A DNA stretch of 64,000 nt from positions 186,001 to 250,000 of the forward strand of contig NZ_WPZQ01000008.1 in assembly GCF_013030265.1 (NCBI RefSeq), read 5' to 3'. Positions within the stretch are counted from its first letter, which is position 1; every line of letters begins with the position of its first letter. The notes under the pieces were generated by a model that was not told where the DNA came from, did not search any database, and saw only the letters and a list, made by a program, of their open reading frames with translations. The stretch is from Ruegeria arenilitoris. GTDB lineage: Bacteria > Pseudomonadota > Alphaproteobacteria > Rhodobacterales > Rhodobacteraceae. This document shows positions 27,631 through 37,146 of the stretch, one piece after another. Made by a program: the position numbers and the translations under genes.

Positions 27631-28095
27631 ATGAAATCGCTTTGGTCTGCGCTTTGTCTGTTCGCTCTGCCCGCATGGGCCGAGAATACGGAACCACTTT
27701 CTGGCTGGGCTGTCTATCCGACCGACAAGAGTTATCAGCAGCTCGTGCACGATACAAAAAGCGCCGTGAAAGAAAACGGTCTCATCGTGGTAACGCAGGC
27801 TGGACCGACCAAAGCGGCCGCTGCCCGGGGGATTACGATCCCCGGAAATCGCGTGATTGGTGTTTTCAACAATGACTATGCAGTTCGCGTTCTCGAGACT
27901 TCGACAGCGGCTATGATCGAAGCCCCGATCCGGTTCTATGTAACCGAGAATGACGACGGCACAGCCACCCTGTCCTACAAAACGCCCAGCTTTGTTTTTG
28001 CCCCATATGTCTATGAGGGTGGTGAGCCCTTGGCCGACATTGCCGAAGAATTGGACGATAAGTTTCAGGCCATTGCTGAAAGCGCAGTCAAATAG
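27631..28095 (+). CDS. DUF302 domain exported protein
   Basis: The protein has 154 residues. The start MKSLWSALCLFALPAWA encodes a Sec signal peptide cleaved near residue 17 and follows GGAGG by 7 nt. The mature part is a DUF302 domain: YQQLVHDTKSAVKENGLIVV, then GNRVIGVFNNDYAVRVLE and PIRFYVTEND. DUF302 has no settled biochemical function. It stands alone, about 150 bp from the divergent DUF1636 gene and 80 bp before the TPP enzyme. Confidence 0.85.
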   Translation: MKSLWSALCLFALPAWAENTEPLSGWAVYPTDKSYQQLVHDTKSAVKENGLIVVTQAGPTKAAAARGITIPGNRVIGVFNNDYAVRVLETSTAAMIEAPIRFYVTENDDGTATLSYKTPSFVFAPYVYEGGEPLADIAEELDDKFQAIAESAVK

Positions 28096-28174
28096 TCACA
28101 CTGACGTGATGCGCCTTGCGTCCCGAGGCGTCCTCCGCAATCTGCTGCGTAACACGAATTTCGGAGCATGACTG

Positions 28175-29794
28175 ATGCAGGACCTGTCCCCCCGCGCTGC
28201 TGATCTTTTGGCCCAAAGGCTGTATGAGGCCGGTTGCCGCCACGCATTTGGTATGCCCGGCGGTGAGGTACTGACACTGGTCGATGCTCTCGAACAGGCT
28301 GGAATCACCTTCCATCTGACCAAGCACGAAAACGCTGCGGGATTCATGGCCGAGGCCGTGCATCACCGCGATGGCGCACCCGCCATTCTGGTAGCAACAC
28401 TTGGTCCCGGGGCGATGAACGGCATCAATGTGGTTGCGAATGCGCTGCAGGACCGGGTGCCGATGATTGTACTGACCGGCTGTGTCGATGCAGATGAAGC
28501 GCTGACCTACACGCATCAGGTCATGGATCACAGTCAGGTCTACCGGTCCATAACCAAGGGGACCTTTCTGCTGACCGCAGAAGGTGCTGACATCATCGCA
28601 GACAAAGCCGTATCACTGGCCAATCAACCCCGGCCCGGCCCGGTGCATATTGATGTGCCGATCTCGGTCGCTGACACCCGCATCAGCAACAGCAAACGCC
28701 GCCGCCTGGCAAAGCCCGCTGCCGTTGCGCCGGAGGGTGATTGTCTGGAAAAAGCCCGCCGTTGGGTGGCCAATGCCGAACGACCCCTCGCCATCATCGG
28801 TCTGGATGTTCTGTATGATGACTCTCGCAGTGTCGTATGCGCGTTTCTGGAACATTTCGGGATTCCGTTTGTGACCACTTACAAGGCCAAGGGGATCGTG
28901 CCTGAGGATAACCCGCTATGCCTAGGGGGCGCAGGGTTATCTCCGTTGGCCGACAAGCATCTGGTGCCTCTGGTTGAACAAGCCGACCTGATCCTCTGCT
29001 TGGGATACGATCCAATCGAGATGCGCCCCGGCTGGCGCGAGATTTGGGATCCCGTAGACAAACGCGTGATTGATATCTCTGCGGTGGTGAATGATCACTA
29101 CATGCATCAGGCGGGTCTGAACCTGGTTGCTGACACCGCTGCCACACTCGAAGCCATCGCAAAAGGCAACCCGGCACGGGCGACATGGCCTGATGGAGAG
29201 CCGGAGCAGGTTAAAGAAGCGCTTAGCAAGGCTTTTCCAAGCGACGACGAATGGGGCCCTGCCGCGGTAATAGCCGAGACAAGGGATGTACTGCCCAAGG
29301 AAACGCTTGCCACCGCCGATAGCGGTGCGCACCGTATCCTGCTCAGCCAGATGTGGCAGTGCCACGAGGCGCGCGGGCTGATCCAATCGTCGGCCTTGTG
29401 CACGATGGGTTGTGCCGTTCCGATGGCAATTGGCCTCAAACTGGCCGAGCCGGATCGCCCGGTCATCAGCTTTTCAGGGGATGCGGGATTCCTGATGGTG
29501 GCCGGTGAGCTATCCACAGCCGCTGAGATGGGTGGAAACCCCATCTTCCTGGTTTTCGTCGACGCCAGCCTCGCGCTGATCGAATTGAAGCAACGACAGC
29601 GTCAAATGGGCAACCGTGGAGTAGATTTTGACCGTCACGATTTTGCCGCCATGGGACGCGCGTTCGGCGGGTACGGTCATACGGTCCGAAACCGGGAGGA
29701 ACTGCGAATGGCATTGGATGCGGCTGTGAAAGCCGATCGCTTCACCGTCATCGCGGCGGAGATTGACCGTGGAGGGTATGATGGCCGGATCTGA
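28175..29794 (+). CDS. Thiamine-diphosphate-dependent enzyme, acetolactate synthase large-subunit-like
   Basis: The protein has 539 residues with three TPP-enzyme domains. The N-terminal pyrimidine-binding domain has the activating glutamate E52 in TKHENAAGFMAEA, and a central FAD/ADP-like domain follows. The C-terminal diphosphate-binding motif is altered: G-D436-A instead of GDG, with D463 (FVDASLAL) in place of the usual NN asparagine. Asp can still bind magnesium. No small regulatory subunit is nearby, so true acetolactate synthase is unlikely. The stop overlaps the start of a class III CoA-transferase, recalling the oxalyl-CoA decarboxylase/formyl-CoA transferase pairing, but a substrate cannot be assigned. 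Confidence 0.85.
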   Translation: MQDLSPRAADLLAQRLYEAGCRHAFGMPGGEVLTLVDALEQAGITFHLTKHENAAGFMAEAVHHRDGAPAILVATLGPGAMNGINVVANALQDRVPMIVLTGCVDADEALTYTHQVMDHSQVYRSITKGTFLLTAEGADIIADKAVSLANQPRPGPVHIDVPISVADTRISNSKRRRLAKPAAVAPEGDCLEKARRWVANAERPLAIIGLDVLYDDSRSVVCAFLEHFGIPFVTTYKAKGIVPEDNPLCLGGAGLSPLADKHLVPLVEQADLILCLGYDPIEMRPGWREIWDPVDKRVIDISAVVNDHYMHQAGLNLVADTAATLEAIAKGNPARATWPDGEPEQVKEALSKAFPSDDEWGPAAVIAETRDVLPKETLATADSGAHRILLSQMWQCHEARGLIQSSALCTMGCAVPMAIGLKLAEPDRPVISFSGDAGFLMVAGELSTAAEMGGNPIFLVFVDASLALIELKQRQRQMGNRGVDFDRHDFAAMGRAFGGYGHTVRNREELRMALDAAVKADRFTVIAAEIDRGGYDGRI

Positions 29795-30965
29795 GGGGCC
29801 ACTGAAGGGCGTCAAGGTTCTGGACCTGTCCCGCATTCTGGCCGGTCCTACCTGCACACAATTGCTGGGTGATCTGGGTGCCAGCGTGATCAAAATTGAA
29901 AACCCGGCCACGGGCGGCGATGACACTCGCCAATGGGGTCCGCCTTATGTCGAGGATACCGACGGTAATCGTTCGGACCTTAGTGCCTATTTCATGGCCG
30001 CCAACCGCAACAAGAAATCCGTCGCGATTGACATCACGACCTCTGAGGGACAATCGGAAATTCGTCGATTGGCCTCGCACGCCGATATCCTGATCGAGAA
30101 TTTCAAACCCGGCGGGTTGGCAAAATACGGTCTGGACTACGAGACCTTGTCAAAAGATCTACCGGGGCTCGTCTACTGTTCGATCTCAGGCTACGGACAA
30201 ACCGGCCCCAACTCGGCCAAGCCGGGGTATGATCTCATGGCGCAGGGCTACGGCGGCATCATGTCACTGACCGGCGAGCCCGAAGGCGCACCTATGAAAG
30301 TAGGAGTTGGCATCGCGGATGTGATGTGCGGGATGTATGCCAGTGTTGGGATTCTGGCAGCCTTGCGCCACCGCGACCTGACCGGTGAAGGGCAACAGAT
30401 CGATCTGGCCCTTGTCGATGCTCAGATTGCATGGCTCATCAACGAAGGCGTCAACTACCTGACATCTGGAAGCGTACCGCAGCGACGCGGGAACGGTCAT
30501 CCGAACATAGTCCCTTACGACGTTTACGAAACTGCAGATGGGCACGTGATTTTGGCAGTCGGAAATGACAGCCAGTTCGGGCGTTTTTGTGGGTACATCG
30601 GGCTTCCGGAACTGGCCGACGACCCTCGCTTCGCCACCAATCCAGCACGACTGGAGAACCGGGACGCACTTAACGCCGTGCTGCGTCCGGCGATGCAAAA
30701 GGTTGATACGAGCTCGGCAATCAATGCGCTGGAGGAATTGAAAGTTCCCGTTGGACCGGTGCAGTCGCTGGATCAGGTTTTTGGCACCGAACAGGTTGCT
30801 GCAAGACAGATGCAGATCGCCATGCAGGCCGATCCGGGTAAGGTTCAACTGATCGGAAATCCACTCAAACTCTCACGCACGCCTGTAACATATCGCACTG
30901 CACCACCTGTGTTTGGTGCCGATACTCGGGCCGTTCTGGATGCCGAAAACCCATTTGAGGATTGA
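29781..30965 (+). CDS. CaiB/BaiF (class III) CoA-transferase family protein
   Basis: The protein has 394 residues. The second of two adjacent ATG codons is chosen, 5 nt after GGAGG. The family start GVKVLDLSRILAGPTCTQLLGDLGA is clear. The catalytic aspartate, which forms acyl-anhydride intermediates, is D151 in GYDLMAQGYGGIMSLTG. RGNGHPNIVPYDVY is the late conserved block. Such enzymes move CoA between carboxylic acids. It overlaps the TPP enzyme gene by 14 bp, so the two are translationally coupled and probably act in one pathway on a short organic acid. Confidence 0.92.
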   Translation: MAGSEGPLKGVKVLDLSRILAGPTCTQLLGDLGASVIKIENPATGGDDTRQWGPPYVEDTDGNRSDLSAYFMAANRNKKSVAIDITTSEGQSEIRRLASHADILIENFKPGGLAKYGLDYETLSKDLPGLVYCSISGYGQTGPNSAKPGYDLMAQGYGGIMSLTGEPEGAPMKVGVGIADVMCGMYASVGILAALRHRDLTGEGQQIDLALVDAQIAWLINEGVNYLTSGSVPQRRGNGHPNIVPYDVYETADGHVILAVGNDSQFGRFCGYIGLPELADDPRFATNPARLENRDALNAVLRPAMQKVDTSSAINALEELKVPVGPVQSLDQVFGTEQVAARQMQIAMQADPGKVQLIGNPLKLSRTPVTYRTAPPVFGADTRAVLDAENPFED

Positions 30966-30985
30966 AACACTCTGATCATTTAGGC

Positions 30986-31026
30986 GGCATGTTGCTGAAA
31001 CATGCCCTTGAATCGGCGGTTTTTTT
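30986..31026 (+). terminator. Possible terminator hairpin after the CoA-transferase
   Basis: An 8-bp stem GGCATGTT/AACATGCC with a 5-nt loop lies 20 bp after the stop codon. A run of seven T begins 13 nt beyond the stem, so the layout is not canonical and termination is uncertain. Confidence 0.35.
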
Positions 31027-31145
31027 CGCTTTTTACGCACACAGCTTTTCACCAATTCGAGAGCAGGGTCGATACTGTTACGACCCGCCCGCAGACTCTG
31101 ATAAATCGAACAGTGTCAAATATCGCAAGCAGATTGGACCCAAGT

Positions 31146-32516
31146 ATGAAACAAGACGTTTTTGGACAAATGAACACTCTGACCAAGCCCGAGAGCGTCG
31201 AAGCCTGGGATGGTGTTCTGCTTGGGTTCATGGCGCATGCGGCAATCACACCCCAACATTTGGGCAAAGTTTTGGAGCTGGAACCTGATTTCGCATTAGG
31301 TCACGCGATCAAGGGGCTGTTCATGGTCTTGCTGGGTCGGCGCGAAATGCTGCCGGTCGCGGCAGACGCACTTACAGCCGCCAATACCGCAATGGAGCGT
31401 CAGCCCGTTTCTGCCCGCGAAAAACTGTATGTTGAGGCTTTGGCACTTTATCTTGCCGACCTTCCCTCGCAGGCCGTGCAAAAATTCGAAGAGATACTAA
31501 GGTCACATCCGCAAGATACGCTTGCGATGAAACTAAGCCATGCGACCCGTTTCGTTCTGGGGGATTCGCAAGGTATGCGTCGCTCGATCGAGCGGGTGCT
31601 GCCCACCTACGAACCCGACCACGCGGGCCGTGGTTATCTGCTGGGCTGCCACTCATTCGCACTGGAAGAGACAGGCGCCTACGAAAAGGCCGAAATCGCC
31701 GGGCGTCAGGCTCTTTGGATGGTTTCAGATGATGCGTGGGGCCTTCACGCGGTCGCGCATGTGCACGAGATGACGGGAAATGCGCAACTCGGCCTCGACT
31801 GGCTGGCAGGACGTGAAGCCGCCTGGGCGCACTGCAACAACTTCCGCTATCACGTCTGGTGGCACAAGGCGCTGATGCATCTGGATCTTGGTCAGGTTGA
31901 TCGGGTGATCGAACTTTACGATCAAAGCATCCGCAAAGACAAAACCGACGATTATCGCGATATTTCAAATGCCACATCGCTGCTGTCCCGACTTGAGTTG
32001 GAGGGCGTAAATGTCGGTGATCGTTGGGAAGAACTGGCCGACCTCAGCGCCGCTCGGACCGAAGATGGTTGCCTGATCTTTGCCGATTTGCATTACCTGC
32101 TGGCGCTGACCGGGGACAATCGCTCGGATGCGACCGGAAAAATGCTGCAGCGTATTCAGAAAGACGCTGGTCGCAACCATGGGGATACCCCCGTTCGCAT
32201 GTCCGATCCGGGTGTCGCAGCCGCCAAGGGTCTTGAAGCATTTGGCGACGGGCAATACGGAGCCGCGTTCGACTTTTTGTCAAGCGCGCGCGGCTCGATG
32301 CAACTGGCGGGTGGAAGCCATGCCCAACGCGATGTATTTGAACGTATTACTATCGACTCCGGTCTTCGAGCAGGCCAATTGGATGCGGTTGAACGCATTC
32401 TGGATGACCGGCGTGCCAAGCGTGCCGGAGGCGAGGACAACTATGCACTGGCACGCCGCGCCCTGATTGATGCGGCGCGTGACAGCGGCGACGCACAAAG
32501 CGTCCCAGCCGAATAA
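31146..32516 (+). CDS. TTC38-like tetratricopeptide repeat protein
   Basis: The protein has 456 residues built of TPR-like helical pairs. It resembles the widespread TTC38 family by its opening (SVEAWDGVLLGFMAHAAITP), LEPDFALGHAIKGLFMVLLG and the His-rich segments HAVAHVHEMTGN and YHVWWHKALMHLDLG. The function of the family is unknown. The start is uncertain: MKQDVFG has a weak ribosome site, an ATG nine codons later is possible, and the frame is open further upstream. It ends 36 bp before opgC, so it may belong to the glucan operon or be read with it by chance. There is no signal peptide. Confidence 0.82.
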   Translation: MKQDVFGQMNTLTKPESVEAWDGVLLGFMAHAAITPQHLGKVLELEPDFALGHAIKGLFMVLLGRREMLPVAADALTAANTAMERQPVSAREKLYVEALALYLADLPSQAVQKFEEILRSHPQDTLAMKLSHATRFVLGDSQGMRRSIERVLPTYEPDHAGRGYLLGCHSFALEETGAYEKAEIAGRQALWMVSDDAWGLHAVAHVHEMTGNAQLGLDWLAGREAAWAHCNNFRYHVWWHKALMHLDLGQVDRVIELYDQSIRKDKTDDYRDISNATSLLSRLELEGVNVGDRWEELADLSAARTEDGCLIFADLHYLLALTGDNRSDATGKMLQRIQKDAGRNHGDTPVRMSDPGVAAAKGLEAFGDGQYGAAFDFLSSARGSMQLAGGSHAQRDVFERITIDSGLRAGQLDAVERILDDRRAKRAGGEDNYALARRALIDAARDSGDAQSVPAE

Positions 32517-32552
32517 TAACAACAAGACGACCAAGAAGGACTGAAGACCCGT

Positions 32553-33770
32553 ATGGCGACAGCATCGCCCGCTTCTGATTTTGCACCGGTTGCGGCCCAG
32601 GCCGCAGCCCCTGCCCGCACGCGCGATCCGCGTCTGGATTTCTATCGCGGTATCGCGATGTTCATCATCCTGATCGCCCATATCCCCAACGATCCCTGGG
32701 CCAGGTGGATTCCAGCCCGTTTTGGTTTCTCTGACGCAACAGAAATCTTCGTTTTTTGCTCGGGCATGGCATCTGCCATCGCCTTTGGTGGCGCCTTCCT
32801 GCGCAAGGGCTGGTGGCTGGGAACTGCGCGCGTAACCTTCCGTATCTGGCAAGTCTACTGGGCCCATATTGGCCTGTTCTTCTTTGTTGCCATGTCAATG
32901 GCTGCACTGGACCTCTCGGGGGTGTTCGAAAAAAGCTATGTTTCATCTTTGAATCTGCAGCATTTTTTCAACGACCCGATGCCGCAACTGGTGGGCATTT
33001 TCACACTCACTTACGTCCCGAACTACTTTGACATTCTGCCGATGTATCTGGTGGTGCTGGCGATGATGCCGTTGTTCATGGGGCTGTCGAGAATTGGTTT
33101 CTGGGCTGTCGCTGTCACATCAGTCGCAATCTGGCTGGTTGCGCAGACAGGTGTGTTGGCATTGCCTGCCGAACCTTGGTCCCAGCGCCAATGGTTCTTT
33201 AACCCATTCGGTTGGCAACTGCTGTTTTTCACAGGCTTTGCGTTTATGCGCGGCTGGATCCCGGCCCCACCGGTTTCTAAAACACTGATCTGGGCAGCGG
33301 CCCTGTTTCTGGTCCTGTCAGCCCCGTTCGGGTCATGGAAAGTGTTCCTTTGGGTACAGGCGGCCGCACCTGATCTTGCTACCGAGATCCGCAAAATCTG
33401 GCCCCTGACAGCAGAGCTTCGCGATAAGACGGATTTTGGTCTGTTCCGGTACATGCACTTCCTGTCACTAGCCTATCTGGGCTGGGTCGCAGCAGGCGAG
33501 CATGGACATCGCCTGATCGCGACGGGTCACAGCGCTGGCGCACGTGTCTGGCAATTGGTTCTGAAACTGATCACTAAAGTCGGGCAGCAATCTCTTGCCG
33601 TCTTCGTATTTTCCATGGCAGCCGCACGACTTATCGGCGTTGCCCTGGATCAGACTGGGCGGGATTTTGCCAGTGTTTTCGCAGCCAACATGATTGGCTT
33701 TGCCATGATCATCGGCGTGGCCTATGTGGCCGCTTGGTTTAAGTCACATCCTTGGAAGACTAAAAAATGA
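32553..33770 (+). CDS. opgC: OpgC-type membrane acyltransferase for periplasmic glucans
   Basis: The protein has 405 residues with about ten membrane helices. OpgC-family proteins transfer succinyl groups to osmoregulated periplasmic glucans at the inner membrane. The family start DPRLDFYRGIAMFIILIAHIP carries the conserved Asp-Arg. FGFSDATEIFVFCSGMASA is the second diagnostic block. The short N-terminus is Ala/Pro-rich. It overlaps opgG by ATGA, which fixes its job in glucan decoration. Confidence 0.93.
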   Translation: MATASPASDFAPVAAQAAAPARTRDPRLDFYRGIAMFIILIAHIPNDPWARWIPARFGFSDATEIFVFCSGMASAIAFGGAFLRKGWWLGTARVTFRIWQVYWAHIGLFFFVAMSMAALDLSGVFEKSYVSSLNLQHFFNDPMPQLVGIFTLTYVPNYFDILPMYLVVLAMMPLFMGLSRIGFWAVAVTSVAIWLVAQTGVLALPAEPWSQRQWFFNPFGWQLLFFTGFAFMRGWIPAPPVSKTLIWAAALFLVLSAPFGSWKVFLWVQAAAPDLATEIRKIWPLTAELRDKTDFGLFRYMHFLSLAYLGWVAAGEHGHRLIATGHSAGARVWQLVLKLITKVGQQSLAVFVFSMAAARLIGVALDQTGRDFASVFAANMIGFAMIIGVAYVAAWFKSHPWKTKK

Positions 33771-35266
33771 ATTTAACACGTCGCGCATTTCTCGCGTCGA
33801 GTTCGGCGCTTTTTCTTGCCCCGGCCACCTTTGCAACTGGTGGTGAGGTGCCCTTTGACCGCAATGATGTCATCGCACTGGCCCGTGATCTTGCCAGCCG
33901 GCCGTTCGAAGAACGCGCTATGGTACCGACAGAATGGCAGGAGCTGACTTATCAGCAATACCGCTCGATCCGGTTCAGACTGGACAGGGCACTGTGGTAT
34001 GAAACCGAAACGCCATTCAACATCGATTTCTTCACGCCGGGTCTGTACTTCCCGCGTACAGTTCAGGTTTCGACCGTTGAAAACGGCATGACTAAGCCGG
34101 TCGAATTCGATCTGGCCATGTTCGACAAATCCGAAGATGTACCACAACTACCGGTGGACGAGACTCTGGGCTTTTCCGGTCTGCGCCTGCGCACCGAGAT
34201 GCACCGCCCTGGCAAAACCGACGAATTCTGCGTCTGGCAAGGTGCCAGTTACTTCCGCGCTATCGGCCTGCACGAAGTCTATGGGCTGTCGGCCCGCGGT
34301 CTGGCCCTGAAAACCGGCGACCCGGACGGTGAAGAATTCCCCGAATTCATTCGCTTTTGGCTGGAACGCCCGGAACCGGGGCAGCGTAACATGATTGTAC
34401 ATGCGCTGATGGACAGCCCAAGCGTAACCGGTGCCTATCGGTTCGACGTCACCGCCGGTGCTGATTGCGTTATGGATATCGAAGCCACTTTGTTTCCGCG
34501 TGAGGAACTGCCTCATGTGGGAATTGCCCCCGGCACGTCAATGTTTCTGTACGATCAGACCAACCACAGCCGATTTGATGATTTTCGCCCTGCTGTTCAC
34601 GACAGCGACGGATTGCTGATCAGCAATGGCGCAGGTGAGGTGATCTGGCGTCCGCTGGCAAACCCGACACGATTGCAGATTTCGTCCTTTGTCGATACCA
34701 ATCCGCAAGGGTTTGGCCTGATGCAGCGCAAGCGCGAATTCTCGGACTATGCCGACCTTGAGGCGCTTTATCACAAACGCCCAAGCCTGTGGGTAGAGCC
34801 CAAGGGTGATTGGGGTAAGGGCAGTGTCACACTGGTTGAAATTCCGGCAGACCAAGAGATCTATGACAATATCGTTGCCTATTGGCGTCCGGCAGAACCC
34901 TATGCAGCTGGCTCGCAGGTCGATATGTCTTATCGCCTGATCTGGGGCGAAGAACCCCAGCGCACTGCGATGCCTAGGGTCATCAATACGGCGATGGGCG
35001 AGAACACCTTTGGCGAAGGTCGTCTTGCCGTCATCGACTTTGAGGCCAGCGAATTGTTCGAAGACCCCAAAGCGATGACAATCTTCGTCGATTCACCACA
35101 CGCCGAGACGTCTGATGGCGTATTGCAACGCAATCCAGACACCGGAGGTCTGCGGCTGGCATTCTCATTCGAGCCCGGCGATCGGGATCATGTGGAACTA
35201 CGCGCACAACTGAGACTTGGGAAACAGCCGGCTTCAGAGGTCTGGCTGTACAGATGGACCTCATGA
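33767..35266 (+). CDS. opgG: Glucan biosynthesis protein OpgG
   Basis: OpgG is the periplasmic protein that acts on the nascent beta-glucan backbone. The protein has 499 residues. It starts with NLTRRAFLASSSALFLAPATFA, a Tat-type signal (RR at residues 5-6). The MdoG domain follows: FDRNDVIALARDLASRPF, then YRSIRF and the segment GASYFRAIGLHEVYGLSARGL, of which SYFRA is diagnostic. The start overlaps the opgC stop and the end overlaps opgH. Confidence 0.95.
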   Translation: MNLTRRAFLASSSALFLAPATFATGGEVPFDRNDVIALARDLASRPFEERAMVPTEWQELTYQQYRSIRFRLDRALWYETETPFNIDFFTPGLYFPRTVQVSTVENGMTKPVEFDLAMFDKSEDVPQLPVDETLGFSGLRLRTEMHRPGKTDEFCVWQGASYFRAIGLHEVYGLSARGLALKTGDPDGEEFPEFIRFWLERPEPGQRNMIVHALMDSPSVTGAYRFDVTAGADCVMDIEATLFPREELPHVGIAPGTSMFLYDQTNHSRFDDFRPAVHDSDGLLISNGAGEVIWRPLANPTRLQISSFVDTNPQGFGLMQRKREFSDYADLEALYHKRPSLWVEPKGDWGKGSVTLVEIPADQEIYDNIVAYWRPAEPYAAGSQVDMSYRLIWGEEPQRTAMPRVINTAMGENTFGEGRLAVIDFEASELFEDPKAMTIFVDSPHAETSDGVLQRNPDTGGLRLAFSFEPGDRDHVELRAQLRLGKQPASEVWLYRWTS

Positions 35267-37134
35267 GCCAAGACCTGCATATCATGCCACCTGAGGCACC
35301 CTTGCAGATGCCTGCACAGAATTTCAGTGCAGGTTTTAGGGATGCACAGGCACCATCCAATCATGGAAAGGCGTCTGCTGGGTTCTGGCGTGCACTGGCT
35401 TTTTCACCAGCCATGGTGGCAACGCTGGCCCTATTGTGGGTCATGAGCGACTGGTTCGGAGCCCAGGGAATAAATGTAATCGAGGCGATCCTGCTCGCGT
35501 TGATCTCATTCAATTTCTTCTGGATTTCCTTCACGGTCTGCACAGTTTTGCTGGGAATGGTGTCCCTGTCCCGACAGGAACAACCCGTCCGGCAGGGACG
35601 CTCGCAACCCTTGAAAGTTGCGTTGCTGATGCCGGTCTACAACGAAGTCCCCTGGTTTGTGCTGGGCAATGCTCGAACGATGCTTGAGGAACTGCGCGCC
35701 CGCGGTGGCCAGCACCAATACGCGATGTTCATCCTGTCCGATACACGCGACCCTGAAATTGCCGCACAGGAACAGGCCAGTATCGAAGCACTGCGTACGT
35801 CTCTGGCACCGGATCTGGAACTCTATTATCGCCGTCGCGAACAGAATACCGATCGCAAGGTTGGCAACATCGCCGATTGGGTCAGCCGTTGGGGTGCGGA
35901 CTGGGACGCGATGCTGGTTCTGGACGCCGACAGCCTGATGACCGGGCGCGCCATTGCGCGCCTGACTGATGCACTTGCGCGCGACCCCGGTGCCGGGCTG
36001 ATCCAAAGTTATCCTCAGCTGATCGGTGCCCAGTCAGTCTTTGCGCGGATGCAGCAATTCGCCAATGGTGTTTACGGCATCGCATTTGCAGAAGGTCTAG
36101 CCCGCTGGTGCGGTCAGGAAGGCAACTATTGGGGCCACAACGCCATTATTCGGACCAAGGCATTCGCCAACTGTGCGGGGCTGCCCAAGCTGCGCTCGTT
36201 CAGCGGGCAGGAAAAGCTGATCATGAGCCATGACTTTGTCGAGGCAGGATTGATGCGTCGCGCCGGTTGGGGTGTGCGGTTCCTGCCGCGCATTCGCGGC
36301 TCGTACGAAGAAACGCCACCAACGCTTATCGACCATGCGATGCGAGATCGTCGCTGGTGTCAGGGCAATCTGCAGCATTTGAAATTGCTGGGCTCTGCCG
36401 GTTTCCGTGCAGTGTCCCGCTTTCACATGTTCCACGGAGCGGTCGGCTATCTCATGTCCCCGCTGTGGTTTGCGCTTTTGGTGATGTGGGCGCTGATTGG
36501 TCAGGGCAAAGAAGCTTCGGTTCTGCATTATTTTAGCCCCGACAATCCGTTGTTCCCGCAATGGCCGGAGATGACCGAGACGCGTCATGTCCTGATCATT
36601 CTGGTCATGTACGCCATGCTGCTGGCTCCAAAGGTACTGGGCGTCGTCGCCCTGCCCCTCAGCGGCGTGAGGTATGCTGATTTCGGCGGCGGGCGACGCT
36701 TCTTTACCTCGTTCCTTGCCGAAGTGGTCCTGTCGATCCTCTACGCGCCAATTCTGATGGTACAGCAGATGATCGCTGTATTCCGTACTGCCTTAGGCAT
36801 TCAAAAGGGCTGGTCCCCACAGGCACGCGATGGCGGGACTTATGGTCTGCGAACACTTATCCTTTGCCACACGCTTGAAACCGTCAGTGGTGTTGCGTTG
36901 AGCGCTGGAATCATGGCCGGGTTGGTTTCTGTCTGGCTTGCACCGATCGCCATCAGTCTGGCGCTGGCAATCCCTCTGTCCGCACTAAGTGGCGTGTCAG
37001 CAGGCACCGCGCGTCGCATGGTTGGCATGCGTGAAGACTTCCACGAGCCTGCGATTACACGACTGGCGCGCCGTCATCGTGATGAGCTTAAAAAGGTGAT
37101 CGAGGGCAAGGGTGTGATGACCCCGGCAGAGTAA
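35263..37134 (+). CDS. opgH: Glucans biosynthesis glucosyltransferase OpgH (MdoH)
   Basis: OpgH polymerises UDP-glucose into the linear beta-1,2-glucan backbone and moves it across the inner membrane. The protein has 623 residues from the ATGA overlap with opgG; a start three codons earlier is possible. Two N-terminal helices are followed by the family 2 glycosyltransferase domain with LDADSLMTG and the RRWCQGNLQH (Q/RxxRW-type) motif, then several C-terminal membrane helices. PVYNEVP starts the catalytic domain. It is shorter than enterobacterial MdoH, chiefly at both ends, as usual in alphaproteobacteria. Confidence 0.95.
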   Translation: MSQDLHIMPPEAPLQMPAQNFSAGFRDAQAPSNHGKASAGFWRALAFSPAMVATLALLWVMSDWFGAQGINVIEAILLALISFNFFWISFTVCTVLLGMVSLSRQEQPVRQGRSQPLKVALLMPVYNEVPWFVLGNARTMLEELRARGGQHQYAMFILSDTRDPEIAAQEQASIEALRTSLAPDLELYYRRREQNTDRKVGNIADWVSRWGADWDAMLVLDADSLMTGRAIARLTDALARDPGAGLIQSYPQLIGAQSVFARMQQFANGVYGIAFAEGLARWCGQEGNYWGHNAIIRTKAFANCAGLPKLRSFSGQEKLIMSHDFVEAGLMRRAGWGVRFLPRIRGSYEETPPTLIDHAMRDRRWCQGNLQHLKLLGSAGFRAVSRFHMFHGAVGYLMSPLWFALLVMWALIGQGKEASVLHYFSPDNPLFPQWPEMTETRHVLIILVMYAMLLAPKVLGVVALPLSGVRYADFGGGRRFFTSFLAEVVLSILYAPILMVQQMIAVFRTALGIQKGWSPQARDGGTYGLRTLILCHTLETVSGVALSAGIMAGLVSVWLAPIAISLALAIPLSALSGVSAGTARRMVGMREDFHEPAITRLARRHRDELKKVIEGKGVMTPAE

Positions 37135-37146
37135 TTAACTGCCGGG
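37122..37146. terminator. Shared stem-loop containing both convergent stop codons
   Basis: A perfect 8-bp stem CCCGGCAG/CTGCCGGG encloses the loop AGTAATTAA. The loop holds the TAA stop of opgH (37132-37134) and, on the other strand, the TAA stop of the esterase (37137-37135). There is no T-tract, so it may act as a bidirectional 3'-end stabiliser or Rho-assisted terminator rather than a classical terminator. Confidence 0.6.

Noticed and set aside
28175-29794. Annotation of the TPP enzyme as true acetolactate synthase IlvB
   Set aside because: There is no IlvH neighbour, the TPP motif is altered, and the coupled gene is a CoA-transferase.
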